A stretch of DNA of 64,000 bases from Muricea muricata (lineage: Eukaryota > Cnidaria > Anthozoa > Malacalcyonacea > Plexauridae): the NCBI GenBank assembly GCA_963855995.1, contig OY979718.1:43626059-43690058 (forward strand). Reading direction: 5' to 3'. Below, piece after piece: positions 23,707 through 37,238 of this stretch (within the stretch, counting starts at the first letter, position 1; each line of letters starts with the position of its first letter). The notes beneath the pieces are model-generated. The model saw only the letters and a list, made by a program, of their open reading frames with translations, searched no databases and was not told the DNA's origin. The translations under genes and the position numbers were made by a program.

Positions 23707-25396
23707 ATTGTTCTGCGACATTAGATTTAAATAGTGATCTGTTTAGTTCAATGATATATATTGAACGTCATATAGCTGGGTCATTAAATTTGGAAATGTA
23801 TGTTTGATAAGAATTTACATGGTCTTCTCCGAGTATAAGAGAAGGCTGATTTCAACACACATTTATCTTTCAAATGTTCTACTTACAAAAATATGCATAT
23901 GGGATTTTAAAATTCGTAGCACCAGAAACCTACTGTATGCCCAAGTTGTGATCTTACCCATTTTTGTTATTGTGATATTGCAAAAGACTCAATTGGATTT
24001 ATTTAGAAATAAATTTGTGCATATAAATGTAGTTACACTCAAAAGCAACTTCAAGATCTTCCTCGACAGAGTATGAGCAAATATTATTCGATGAAATGCG
24101 AACAAAAGCTCGCGAATGGCTTCGAATAACTTTGATTTAATCTAGCGTGTATATCTATAATAATTCTTAACCCAGTCAAAGTGGTAACTAACATAGAAAG
24201 TGGTAACTAACATAGTCCAGTGGTAAAGACAATGTGCATCCCTTCAGAATCAATCACTGAGTCCGGGAGCAATACCTACCTTTGATAAAAATCGTTCTGG
24301 ATTTCGTCAGTTTCAAGAATTAAGCATAGGCTAGAAGAACGTATAGACAACTTAAACCAACTTGCCGAAGCCTCATAACCAACGTAATGCAGTGGTCAAA
24401 TACAAATTACCCTACAAAAGTGGGTAGGATCAATTCCTGCCCTTGCCATGCATTAAATAGTTTTCGTCTTGTGTAAGAATTAATAACCCTTTCCAAAGTA
24501 TCTTTTCGTCTATTTTGCAAATTTTTTTAGAAAAAAATTCGTAACTATTTGACAATTACTTCTTTTTATCATACAGTCTGATAAAGAAAAATTTTTATTT
24601 CCTTATTAACCGCACTGGCAAAATTTTCGGTAAATGGAGAAAATAAAAGTTCTAAAAATCATCGAAAAAAATTGAACAGAAAACCGTGCTCAAAATGCTA
24701 TAGTTTTTTTTAACGGTGGGAGCCATCTTTTTTGGCAAAAAAACCCCAAATAAATAATTGAAAAGAATTACGCTCTACCACTTACATTAGGGCAATTGAA
24801 AAGCGTCATAAGAGATTGTACGCCAGCGTAATCAATTTAAATTAAAAGGTTTCAAAAGGTGTCAGGATTTCTGCTACCTTCGAAGGATTAGCCTTGGAAA
24901 TGTATAACGATGGTAAAAAGGACCGGGGTATTGTAATAAAAGTTTGCACACGGATGGCGCGCACGGGTGGCTTCGCACAGTTGGCCTCGACAGCCCACCA
25001 AATGCGGTTGCCTTTCGACAACGACATCGAATTGACTGCCTCAACCGTCTGTATCATAACTCCACCACCTCTGGTTCGAAACATAGGGGAGGGTAGAAGC
25101 GGCCCCCAGACCGTAAGTGCTAAGACCCTGTATCTTCGAATCAGACCATCAAGATATAGTATCACCGATTTGTATATATATACCTCATGCTCTGCTGTTG
25201 CAGTGATTGTGGTTGAATTACGACCGGGTAGACACTATTGCCATGCGCACATGCATCTATATATAGGCTGCTGTTATTAACGTGCTGTATAAGTTTTATC
25301 ATATCAAAATATAATTTGCGTGGTCATTTATGCAATCAGCGAAAAACATTTCCATTTATTTAATACTTATCGTGTCTGTAGTGCCTCACCAATAAA
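23707..25396 (+). repeat. Satellite copy U15, front A, second of trimer copy 1
   Basis: Shares TTTGATAAGAAT, TATAGACAAC, GGCAAAAAAACC, AAGGTTTCAAA and CACAGTTGG with U18. CTAAAAATCATC near 24652 is one base short. GC-block frames are open at 24894-25280 (plus) and 24842-25165 (minus). Confidence 0.96.
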
Positions 25397-27086
25397 ATTG
25401 TTCTGCGACATTAGATTTAAATAGTGATCTGTTTAGTTCAATGATATATATTGAACGTCATATAGCTGGGTCATTAAATTTGGAAATGTATGTTTGATCA
25501 GAATTTACATGGTCTTCTCCGAGTATAAGAGAAGGCTGATTTCAACACACATTTATCTTTCAAATGTTCTACTTACAAAAATATGCATATGGGATTTTAA
25601 AATTCGTAGCACCAGAAACCTACTGTATGCCCAAGTTGTGATCTTACCCATTTTTGTTATTGTGATATTGCAAAAGACTCAATTAGATTTATTTAGAAAT
25701 AAATTTGTGCATATAAATGTAATTACACTCAAAAGCAACTTCAAGATCTTCCTCGACAGAGTATGAGCAAATATTATTCGATGAAATGCGAACAAAAGCT
25801 CGCGAATGGCTTCGAATAACTTTGATTTAATCTAGCGTGTATATCTATAATAATTCTTAACCCAGTCAAAGTGGTAACTAACATAGAAAGTGGTAACTAA
25901 CATAGTCCAGTGGTAAAGACAATGTGCATCCCTTCAGAATCAATCACTGAGTCCGGGAGCAATACCTACCTTTGATAAAAATCGTTCTGGATTTCGTCAG
26001 TTTCAAGAATTAAGCATAGGCTAGAAGAACGTATGGACAACTTAAACCAACTTGCCGAAGCCTCATAACCAACGTAATGCAGTGGTCAAATACAAATTAC
26101 CCTACAAAAGTGGGTAGGATCAATTCCTGCCCTTGCCATGCATTAAATAGTTTTCGTCTTGTGTAAGAATTAATAACCCTTTCCAAAGTATCTTTTCGTC
26201 TATTTTGCAAATTTTTTTAGAAAAAAATTCGTAACAATTTGACAATTACTTCTTTTTATCATACAGTCTGATAAAGAAAAATTTTTATTTCCTTGTTAAC
26301 CGCACTGGCAAAATTTTCGTAAATGGAGAAAATAAAAGTTCTAAAAAACCATCGAAAAAAATTGAACAGAAAACCGTGCTCAAAATGCTATAGTTTTTTT
26401 TAACGGTGGGAGCCATCTTTTTTGGCAAAAAAACCCCAAATAAATAATTGAAAAGAATTACGCTCTACCACTTACATTAAGGCTATTGAAAAGCGTCATA
26501 AGAGATTGTACGCCAGCGTAATCAATTTAAATTAAAAGGTTTCAAAAGGTGTCAGGATTTCTGCTACCTTCGAAGGATTAGCCTTGGAAATGTATAACGA
26601 TGGTAAAAAGGACCGGGGTATTGTAATAAAAGTTTGCACACGGATGGCGCGCACGAGTGGCTTCGCACAGTTGGCCTCGACAGCCCACCAAATGCGGTTG
26701 CCTTTCGACAACGACATCGAATTGACTGCCTCAACCGTCTGTATCATAACTCCACCACCTCTGGTTCGAAACATAGGGGAGGGTAGAAGCGGCCCCCAGA
26801 CCGTAAGTGCTAAAACCCTGTATCTTCGAATCAGACCATCAAGATATAGTATCACCGATTTGTATATATATACCTCATGCTCTGCTGTTGCAGTGATTGT
26901 GGTTGAATTACGACCGGTTAGACACTATTGCCATGCGCACATGCATCTATATATAGGCTGCTGTTATTAACGTGCTGTATAAGTTTTATCATATCAAAAT
27001 ATAATTTGCGTGGTCATTTATGCAATCAGCGAAAAACATTTCCATTTATTTAATACTTATCGTGTCTGTAGTGCCTCACCAATAAA
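25397..27086 (+). repeat. Satellite copy U16, front A, third of trimer copy 1
   Basis: Private changes: CAATTAGATTT, TTTTCGTAAATGG (one base short), ACATTAAGGC, ACGAGTGG and GACCGGTTAG. AAGGTTTCAAA is shared with U15 and U18. GC-block frames are open at 26584-26970 (plus) and 26532-26855 (minus). Confidence 0.96.
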
Positions 27087-28779
27087 ATTGTTCTGCGACA
27101 TTAGATTTAAATAGTGATCTGTTTAGTTCAATGATATATATTGAACGTCATATAGCTGGGTCATTAAATTTGGAAATGTATGTTTGATCAGAATTTACAT
27201 GGTCTTCTCCGAGTATAAGAGAAGGCTGATTTCAACACACATTTATCTTTCAAATGTTCTACTTACAAAAATATGCATATGGGATTTTAAAATTCGTAGC
27301 ACCAGAAACCTACTGTATGCCCAAGTTGTGATCTTACCCATTTTTGTTATTGTGATATTGCAAAAGACTCAATTGGATTTATTTAGAAATAAATTTGTTC
27401 ATATAAATGTAATTACACTCAAAAGCAACTTCAAGATCTTCCTCGACAGAGTATGAGCAAATATTATTCGATGAAATTCGAACAAAAGCTCGCGAATGGC
27501 TTCGAATAACTTTGGTTTAATCTAGCGTGTATATCTATAATAATTCTTAACCCAGTCAAAGTGGTAACTAACATAGAAAGTGGTAACTAACATAGTCCAG
27601 TGGTAAAGACAATGTGCATCCCTTCAGAATCAATCACTGAGTCCGGGAGCAATACCTACCTTTGATAAAAATCGTTCTGGATTTCGTCAGTTTCAAGAAT
27701 TAAGCATAGGCTAGAAGAACGTATGGACAACTTAAACCAACTTGCCGAAGCCTCATAACCAACGCAATGCAGTGGTCAAATACAAATTACCCTACAAAAG
27801 TGGGTAGGATCAATTCCTGCCCTTGCCATGCATTAAATAGTTTTCGTCTAGTGTAAGAATTAATAACCCTTTCCAAAGTATCTTTTCGTTTATTTTGCAA
27901 ATTTTTTTAGAAAAAAATTCGTAACAATTTGACAATTACTTCTTTTTATCATACAGTCTGATAAAGAAAAATTTTTATTTCCTTGTTAACCGCACTGGCA
28001 AAATTTTCGGTAAATGGAGAAAATAAAAGTTCTAAAAAACCATCGAAAAAAATTGAACAGAAAACCGTGCTAAAAACGCTATAGTTTTTTTTAACGGTGG
28101 GAGCCATCTTTTTTGGCGAAAAAACCCCAAATAAATAATTGAAAAGAATTACGCTCTACCACTTACATTAGGGCTATTGAAAAGCGTCATAAGAGATTGT
28201 ACGCCAGCGTAATCAATTTAAATTAAAAGGTTCCAAAAGGTGTCAGGATTTCTGCTACCTTCGAAGGATTAGCCTTGGAAATGTATAACGATGGTAAAAA
28301 GGACCGGGGTATTGTAATAAAAGTTTGCACACGGATGGCGCGCACGGGTGGCTTCGCACAATTGGCCTCGACAGCCCACCAAATGCGGTTGCCTTTCGAC
28401 AACGACATCGAATTGACTGCCTCAACCGTGTGTATCATAACTCCACCACACCTCTGGTTCGAAACATAGGGGAGGGTAGAAGCGGCCCCCAGACCGTAAG
28501 TGCTAAGACCCTGTATCTTCGAATCAGACCATTAAGATATAGTATCACCGATTTGTATATATAAACCTCATACTCTGCTGTTGCAGTGATTGTGGTTGAT
28601 ATACGACCGGGTAGACACTATTGCCATGCGCACATGCATCTATATATAGGCTGCTGTTATTAACGTGCTGTATAAGTTTTATCATATCAAAATATAATTT
28701 GCGTGGTCATTTATGCAATCAGCGAAAAACATTTCCATTTATTTAATACTTATCGTGTCTGTAGTGCCTCACCAATAAA
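27087..28779 (+). repeat. Satellite copy U17, front A, first of trimer copy 2
   Basis: Counterpart of U14, carrying the same 2-bp insertion in the GC block. Private changes: AACGCAATGC, GCTAAAAACGC, CCATTAAG, ATATAAACC and TTGATATACGACC. The broken plus frame stops at 28469. Confidence 0.96.
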
Positions 28780-30469
28780 ATTGTTCTGCGACATTAGATT
28801 TAAATAGTGATCTGTTTAGTTCAATGATATATATTGAACGTCATATAGCTGGGTCATTAAATTTGGAAATGTATGTTTGATAAGAATTTACATGGTCTTC
28901 TCCGAGTATAAGAGAAGGCTGATTTCAACACACATTTATCTTTCAAATGTTCTACTTACAAAAATATGCATATGGGATTTTAAAATTCGTAGCACCAGAA
29001 ACCTACTGTATGCCCAAGTTGTGATCTTACCCATTTTTGTTATTGTGATATTGCAAAAGACTCAATTGGATTTATTTAGAAATAAATTTGTGCATATAAA
29101 TGTAATTACACTCAAAAGCAACTTCAAGATCTTCCTCGACAGAGTATGAGCAAATATTATTCGATGAAATGCGAACAAAAGCTCGCGAATGGCTTCGAAT
29201 AACTTTGATTTAATCTAGCGTGTATATCTATAATAATTCTTAACCCAGTCAAAGTGGTAACTAACATAGAAAGTGGTAACTAACATAGTCCAGTGGTAAA
29301 GACAATGTGCATCCCTTCAGAATCAATCACTGAGTCCGGGAGCAATACCTACCTTTGATAAAAATCGTTCTGGATTTCGTCAGTTTCAAGAATTAAGCAT
29401 AGGCTAGAAGAACGTATAGACAACTTAAACCAACTTGCCGAAGCCTCATAACCAACGTAATGCACTGGTCAAATACAAATTACCCTACAAAAGTGGGTAG
29501 GATCAATTCCTGCCCTTGCCATGCATTAAATAGTTTTCGTCTTGTGTAAGAATTAATAACCCTTTCCAAAGTATCTTTTCGTCTATTTTGCAAATTTTTT
29601 TAGAAAAAAATTCGTAACTATTTGACAATTACTTCTTTTTATCATACAGTCTGATAAAGAAAAATTTTTATTTCCTTGTTAACCGCACTGGCAAAATTTT
29701 CGGTAAATGGAGAAAATAAAAGTTCTAAAAAACCGTCGAAAAAAATTCAACAGAAACCCGTGCTCAAAATGCTATAGTTTTTTTTAACGGTGGGAGCCAT
29801 CTTTTTTGGCAAAAAAACCCCAAATAAATAATTGAAAAGAATTACGCTCTACCACTTACATTAGGGCTATTGAAAAGCGTCATAAGAGATTGTACGCCAG
29901 CGTAATCAATTTAAATTAAAAGGTTTCAAAAGGTGTCAGGATTTCTGCTACCTTCGAAGGATTAGCCTTGGAAATGTATAACGATGGTAAAAAGGACCGG
30001 GGTATTGTAATAAAAGTTTGCACACGGATGGCGCGCACGGGTGGCTTCGCACAGTTGGCCTCGACAGCCCACCAAATGCGGTTGCCTTTCGACAACGACA
30101 TCGAATTGACTGCCTCAACCGTCTGTATCATAACTCCACCACCTCTGGTTCGAAACATAGGGAGGGTAGAAGCGGCCCCCAGACCGTAAGTGCTAAAACC
30201 CTGTATCTTCGAATCAGACCATCAAGATATAGTATCACCGATTTGTATATATATACCTCATGCTCTGCTGTTGCAGTGATTGTGGTTGAATTACGACCGG
30301 GTAGACACTATTGCCATGCGCACATGCATCTATATATAGGCTGCTGTTATTAACGTGCTGTATAAGTTTTATCATATCAAAATATAATTTGCGTGGTCAT
30401 TTATGCAATCAGCGAAAAACATTTCCATTTATTTAATACTTATCGTGTCTGTAGTGCCTCACCAATAAA
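28780..30469 (+). repeat. Satellite copy U18, front A, second of trimer copy 2
   Basis: Counterpart of U15. A 1-bp deletion (CATAGGGAGGG near 30156) breaks both GC-block frames. Other private changes: GCACTGGTC, AACCGTCG, ATTCAACAG and GAAACCCG. Confidence 0.96.
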
Positions 30470-32160
30470 ATTGTTCTGCGACATTAGATTTAAATAGTGA
30501 TCTGTTTAGTTCAATGATATATATTGAACGTCATATAGCTGGGTCATTAAATTTGGAAATGTATGTTTGATCAGAATTTACATGGTCTTCTCCGAGTATA
30601 AGAGAAGGCTGATTTCAACACACATTTATCTTTCAAATGTTCTACTTACAAAAATATGCATATGGGATTTTAAAATTCGTAGCACCAGAAACCTACTGTA
30701 TGCCCAAGTTGTGATCTTACCCATTTTTGTTATTGTGATATTGCAAAAGACTCAATTGGATTTATTTAGAAATAAATTTGTGCATATAAATGTAATTACA
30801 CTCAAAAGCAACTTCAAGATCTTCCTCGACAGAGTATGAGCAAATATTATTCGATGAAATGCGAACAAAAGCTCGCGAATGGCTTCGAATAACTTTGGTT
30901 TAATCTAGCGTGTATATCTATAATAATTCTTAACCCAGTCAAAGTGGTAACTAACATAGAAAGTGGTAACTAACATAGTCCAGTGGTAAAGACAATGTGC
31001 ATCCCTTCAGAATCAATCACTGAGTCCGGGAGCAATACCTACCTTTGATAAAAATCGTTCTGGATTTCGTCAGTTTCAAGAATTAAGCATAGGCTAGAAG
31101 AACGTATGGACAACTTAAACCAACTTGCCGAAGCCTCATAACCAACGTAATGCAGTGGTCAAATACAAATTACCCTACAAAAGTGGGTAGGATCAATTCC
31201 TGCCCTTGCCATGCATTAAATAGTTTTCGTCTTGTGTAAGAATTAATAACCCTTTCCAAAGTATCTTTTCGTTTATTTTGCAAATTTTTTTAGAAAAAAA
31301 TTCGTAACAATTTGACAATTACTTCTTTTTATCATACAGTCTGATAAAGAAAAATTTTTATTTCCTTGTTTACCGCACAGGCAAAATTTTCGGTAAATGG
31401 AGAAAATAAAAGTTCTAAAAAACCATCGAAAAAAATTGAACAGAAAACCGTGCTCAAAATGCTATAGTTTTTTTTAACGGTGGGAGCCATCTTTTTTGGC
31501 GAAAAAACCCCAAATAAATAATTGAAAAGAATTACGCTCTACCACTTACATTAGGGCTATTGAAAAGCGTCATAAGAGATTGTACGCCAGCGTAATCAAT
31601 TTAAATTAAAAGGTTCCAAAAGGTGTCAGGATTTCTGCTACCTTCGAAGGATTAGCCTTGGAAATGTATAACGATGGTAAAAAGGACCGGGGTATTGTAA
31701 TAAAAGTTTGCACACGGATGGCGCGCACGGGTGGCTTCGCACAATTGGCCTCGACAGCCCACCAAATGCGGTTGCCTTTCGACAACGACATCGAATTGAC
31801 TGCCTCAACCGTCTGCATCATAACTCCACCACCTCTGGTTCGAAACATAGGGGAGGGTAGAAGCGGCCCCCAGACCGTAAGTGCTAAGACCCTGTATCTT
31901 CGAATCAGACCATCAAGATATAGTATCACCGATTTGTATATATATACCTCATACTCTGCTGTTGCAGTGATTGTGGTTGAATTACGACCGGGTAGACACT
32001 ATTGCCATGCGCACATGCATCTATATATAGGCTGCTGTTATTAACGTGCTGTATAAGTTTTATCATATCAAAACATAATTTGCGTGGTCATTTATGCAAT
32101 CAGCGAAAAACATTTCCATTTATTTAATACTTATCGTGTCTGTAGTGCCTCACCAATAAA
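30470..32160 (+). repeat. Satellite copy U19, front A, third of trimer copy 2
   Basis: Occupies the U16 position of the second trimer but carries U14/U17-type markers (TTGGTTTAAT, TTCGTTTATT, AAGACCCTG, CTCATACTC), so the trimer copies have exchanged sequence since duplication. GTTTACCGCACAGG near 31368 is private. GC-block frames are open at 31658-32044 (plus) and 31606-31929 (minus). Confidence 0.95.
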
Positions 32161-33854
32161 ATTGTTCTGCGACATTAGATTTAAATAGTGATCTGTTTAG
32201 TTCAATGATATATATTGAACGTCATATAGCTGGGTCATTAAATTTGGAAATGTATGTTTGATCAGAATTTACATGGTCTTCGCCGAGTATAAGAGAAGGT
32301 TGATTTCAACACACATTTATTTTTCAAATGTTTTATTACTCACAAAAATATAGGCTTTTAAAATTCGTAGCACCAGAAACCTACTATATGCTCAAGTTTT
32401 GACCTTACCCATTTTTGTTATTTGTGATATTGCAAAAGACTCAATTGGATTTATTTAGAAATAAATTTGTACATAATTTAAAAATGTAATTACACTCAAA
32501 AGAAACTTCAAGGTCTTCCTCGACAGAGTATGAGCAAATATTATTCGATGAAATGCGAACAAAAGCTCGCGAATGGCTTCGAATAACTTTGATTTAATCT
32601 AGCGTGTATATCTATAATAATTCTTAACCCAGTCAAAGTGGTAACTAACATAGAAAGTGGTAACTAACATAGTCCAGTGGTAAAGACAATGTGCATCCCT
32701 TCAGAATCAATCACTGAGTCCGGGAGCAATACCTACCTTTGATAAAAATCGTTCTGGATTTCGTCAGTTTCAAGAATTAAGCATAGGCTAGAAGAACGTA
32801 TGGACAACTTAAACCAACTTGCCGAAGCCTCATAACAAACGTAATGCAGTGGTCAAATACAAATTATCCTACAAAAGTGGGTAGGATCAATTCCTGCCCT
32901 TGCCATGCATTAAATAGTTTTCGTCTTGTGTAAGAATTAATAACCCTTTCCAAAGTATCTTTTCGTCTATTTTGCAAATTTTTTTAGAAAAAAATTCGTA
33001 ACTATTTGACAATTACTTCTTTTTATCATACAGTCTGATAAAGAAAAATTTTTATTTCCTTGTTAACCGCACTGGCAAAATTTTCGGTAAATGGAGAAAA
33101 TAAAAGTTCTAAAAAACCATCGAAAAAAATTGAACAGAAAACCGTGCTCAAAATGCTATAGTTTTTCTTAACGGTGGGAGCCATCTTTTTTGGCGAAAAA
33201 ACCCCAAATAAATAATTGAAAAGAATTGCGCTCTACCACTTACATTAGGGCTTTTGAAAAGCGTCATAAGAGATTGTACGCCAGCGTAATCAATTTAAAT
33301 TAAAAGGTTCCAAAAGGTGTCAGGATTTTTTCTACCTTCGAAGGATTACCCTTGGAAATGTATAACGATGGTAAAAAGGACCGGGGTATTGTAATAAAAG
33401 TTTGCACACGGATGGCGCGCACGGGTGGCTTCGCACAATTGGCCTCGACAGCCCACCAAATGCGGTTGCCTTTCGACAACGACATCGAATTGACTGCCTC
33501 AACCGTCTGTATCATAACTCCACCACCTCTGGTTCGAAATATAGGGGAGGGTAGAAGCGGCCCCCAGACCGTAAGTGCTAAAACCCTGTATCTTCGAATC
33601 AGACCATCAAGATATAGTATCACCGATTTGTATATATATACCTCATGCTCTGCTGTTGCAGTGATTGTGGTTGAATTACGACCGGGTAGACACTATTGCC
33701 ATGCGCACATGCATCTATATATAGGCTGCTGTTATTAACGTGCTGTATAAGTTTTATCATATCAAAATATAATTTGCGTGGTCATTTATGCAATCAGCGA
33801 AAAACATTTCCATTTATTTAATACTTATCGTGTCTGTAGTGCCTCACCAATAAA
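32161..33854 (+). repeat. Satellite copy U20, front B, 1694 bp
   Basis: Front B with the A-type ending GAGTATGAGCAAAT. Private changes: CTTCGCCGAG, AAGGTTGATT, AACAAACG, ATTATCC and GGGCTTTTG. GATTTTTTCTACC changes the minus frame. GGATTACCC is shared with U2. GC-block frames are open at 33352-33738 (plus) and 33300-33623 (minus). Confidence 0.96.
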
Positions 33855-35544
33855 ATTGTTCTGCGACATTAGATTTAAATAGTGATCTGTTTAGTTCAAT
33901 GATATATATTGAACGTCATATAGCTGGGTCATTAAATTTGGAAATGTATGTTTGATCAGAATTTACATGGTCTTCTCCGAGTATAAGAGAAGGCTGATTT
34001 CAACACACATTTATCTTTCAAATGTTCTACTTACAAAAATATGCATATGGGATTTTAAAATTCGTAGCACCAGAAACCTACTGTATGCCCAAGTTGTGAT
34101 CTTACCCATTTTTGTTATTGTGATATTGCAAAAGACTCAATTGGATTTATTTAGAAATAAATTTGTGCATATAAATGTAATTACACTCAAAAGCAACTTC
34201 AAGATCTTCCTCGACAGAGTATGAGCAAATATTATTCGATGAAATGCGAACAAAAGCTCGCGAATGGCTTCGAAAAACTTTGATTTAATCTAGCGTGTAT
34301 ATCTATAATAATTCTTAACCCAGTCAAAGTGGTAACTAACATAGAAAGTGGTAACTAACATAGTCCAGTGGTAAAGACAATGTGCATCCCTTCAGAATCA
34401 ATCACTGAGTCCGGGAGCAATACCTACCTTTGATAAAAATCGTTCTGGATTTCGTCAGTTTCAAGAATTAAGCATAGGCTAGAAGAACGTATGGACAACT
34501 TAAACCAACTTGCCGAAGCCTCATAACCAACGTAATGCAGTGGTCAAATACAAATTACCCTACAAAAGTGGGTAGGATCAATTCCTGCCCTTGCCATGCA
34601 TTAAATAGTTTTCGTCTTGTGTAAGAATTAATAACCCTTTCCAAAGTATCTTTTCGTCTATTTTGCAAATTTTTTTAGAAAAAAATTCGTAACTATTTGA
34701 CAATTACTTCTTTTTATCATACAGTCTGATAAAGAAAAATTTTTATTTCCTTGTTAACCGCACTGGCAAAATTTTCGGTAAATGGAGAAAATAAAAGTTC
34801 TAAAAAACCATCGAAAAAAATTGAACAGAAAACCGTGCTCAAAATGCTATAGTTTTTTTTAACGGTGGGAGCCATGTTTTTTGCGAAAAAACCCCAAATA
34901 AATAATTGAAAAGAATTACGCTCTACCACTTACATTAGGGCTATTGAAAAGCGTCATAAGAGATTGTACGCCAGCGTAATCAATTTAAATTAAAAGGTTC
35001 CAAAAGGTGTCAGGATTTCTGCTACCTTCGAAGGATTAGCCTTGGAAATGTATAACGATGGTAAAAAGGACCGGGGTATTGTAATAAAAGTTTGCACACG
35101 GATGGCGCGCACGGGTGGCTTCGCACAATTGGCCTCGACAGCCCACCAAATGCGGTTGCCTTTCGACAACGACATCGAATTGACTGCCTCAACCGTCTGT
35201 ATCATAACTCCACCACCTCTGGTTCGAAACATAGGGGAGGGTAGAAGCGGCCCCCAGACCGTAAGTGCTAAAACCCTGTATCTACGAATCAGACCATCAA
35301 GATATAGTATCACCGATTTGTATATATATACCTCATGCTCTGCTGTTGCAGTGATTGTGGTTGAATTACGACCGGGTAGACACTATTGCCATGCGCACAT
35401 GCATCTATATATAGGCTGCTGTTATTAACGTGCTGTATAAGTTTTATCATATCAAAATATAATTTGCGTGGTCATTTATGCAATCAGCGAAAAACATTTC
35501 CATTTATTTAATACTTATCGTGTCTGTAGTGCCTCACCAATAAA
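33855..35544 (+). repeat. Satellite copy U21, front A, 1690 bp
   Basis: GCCATGTTTTTTGCG near 34871 replaces GCCATCTTTTTTGGCG, with a substitution and a 1-bp loss. This chance change opens a 70-codon minus frame (34717-34929) that exists in no other copy. GC-block frames are open at 35042-35428 (plus) and 34990-35313 (minus). Confidence 0.96.
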
Positions 35545-37238
35545 ATTGTTCTGCGACATTAGATTTAAATAGTGATCTGTTTAGTTCAATGATATATATT
35601 GAACGTCATATAGCTGGGTCATTAAATTTGAAAATGTATGTTTGATCAGAATTTACATGGTCTTCTCCGAGTATAAGAGAAGGCTGATTTCAACACACAT
35701 TTATTTTTCAAATGTTTTATTACTCACAAAAATATAGGCTTTTAAAATTCTTAGCACCAGAAACCTACTATATGCTCAAGTTTTGACCTTACCCATTTTT
35801 GTTATTTGTGATATTGCAAAAGACTCAATTGGATTTATTTAGAAATAAATTTGTACATAATTTAAAAATGTAATTACACTCAAAAGCAACTTCAAGGTCT
35901 TCCTCGACAGAGTATGATTAAATATTATTCGATGAAATGCGAACAAAAGCTCGCGAATGGCTTCGAATAACTTTGATTTAATCTAGCGTGTATATCTATA
36001 ATAATTCTTAACCCAGTCAAAGTGGTAACTAACATAGAAAGTGGTAACTAACATAATCCAGTGGTAAAGACAATGTGCATCCCTTCAGAGTCAATCACTG
36101 AGTCCGGGAGCAATACCTACCTTTGATAAAAATCGTTCTGGATTTCGTCAGTTTCAAGAATTAAGCATAGGCTAGAAGAACGTATGGACAACTTAAACCA
36201 ACTTGCCGAAGCCTCATAACCAACGTAATGCAGTGGTCAAATACAAATTACCCTACAAAAGTGGGTAGGATCAATTCCTGCCCTTGCCATGCATTAAATA
36301 GTTTTCGTCTTGTGTAAGAATTAATAACCCTTTCCAAAGTATCTTTTCGTCTATTTTGCAAATTTTTTTAGAAAAAAATTCGTAACAATTTGACAATTAC
36401 TTCTTTTTATCATACAGTCTGATAAAGAAAAATTTTTATTTCCTTGTTAACCGCACTGGCAAAATTTTCGGTAAATGGAGAAAATAAAAGTTCTAAAAAA
36501 CCATCGAAAAAAATTGAACAGAAAACCGTGCTCAAAATGCTATAGTTTTTTTTAACGGTGGGAGCCATCTTTTTTGGCGAAAAAACCCCAAATAAATAAT
36601 TGAAAAGAATTACGCTCTACCACTTACATTAGGGCTATTGAAAAGCGTCATAAGAGATTGTACGCCAGCGTAATCAATTTAAATTAAAAGGTTCCAAAAG
36701 GTGTCAGGATTTCTGCTACCTTCGAAGGATTAGCCTTGGAAATGTATAACGATGGTAAAAAGGACCGGGGTATTGTAATAAAAGTTTGCACACGAATGGC
36801 GCGCACGGGTGGCTTCGCACAGTTGGCCTCGACAGCCCACCAAATGCGGTTGCCTTTCGACAACGACATCGAATTGACTGCCTCAACCGTCTGTATCATA
36901 ACTCCACCACCTCTGGTTCGAAACATAGGGGAGGGTAGAAGCGGCCCCCAGACCGTAAGTGCTAAAACCCTGTATCTTCGAATCAGACCATCAAGATATC
37001 GTATCACCGATTTGTATATATATACCTCATGCTCTGCTGTTGCAGTGATTGTGGTTGAATTACGACCGGGTAGACACTATTGCCATGCGCACATGCATCT
37101 ATATATAGGCTGCTGTTATTAACGTGCTGTATAAGTTTTATCATATCAAAATATAATTTGCGTGGTCATTTATGCAATCAGCGAAAAACATTTCCATTTA
37201 TTTAATACTTATCGTGTCTGTAGTGCCTCACCAATAAA
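35545..37238 (+). repeat. Satellite copy U22, front B, 1694 bp
   Basis: Private changes: TTTGAAAATG, ATTCTTAGC, ACATAATCC, CAGAGTC and GATATCGTATC. CACGAATGG is shared with U14, and CACAGTTGG with the U15/U18 group. GC-block frames are open at 36736-37122 (plus) and 36684-37007 (minus). Confidence 0.96.

Larger units (their letters stand above)
22014..32160 (+). repeat. Duplicated trimer, U14-U16 and U17-U19
   Basis: U14/U17 and U15/U18 share private markers at an offset of 5073 bp, including a 2-bp insertion in U14 and U17. U16/U19 agree less well, which suggests later conversion of the third unit. Confidence 0.85.

Noticed and set aside
34717..34929. 70-codon minus frame in U21
   Set aside because: Created by a private 1-bp loss in an A/T-rich spacer; absent from all other copies.
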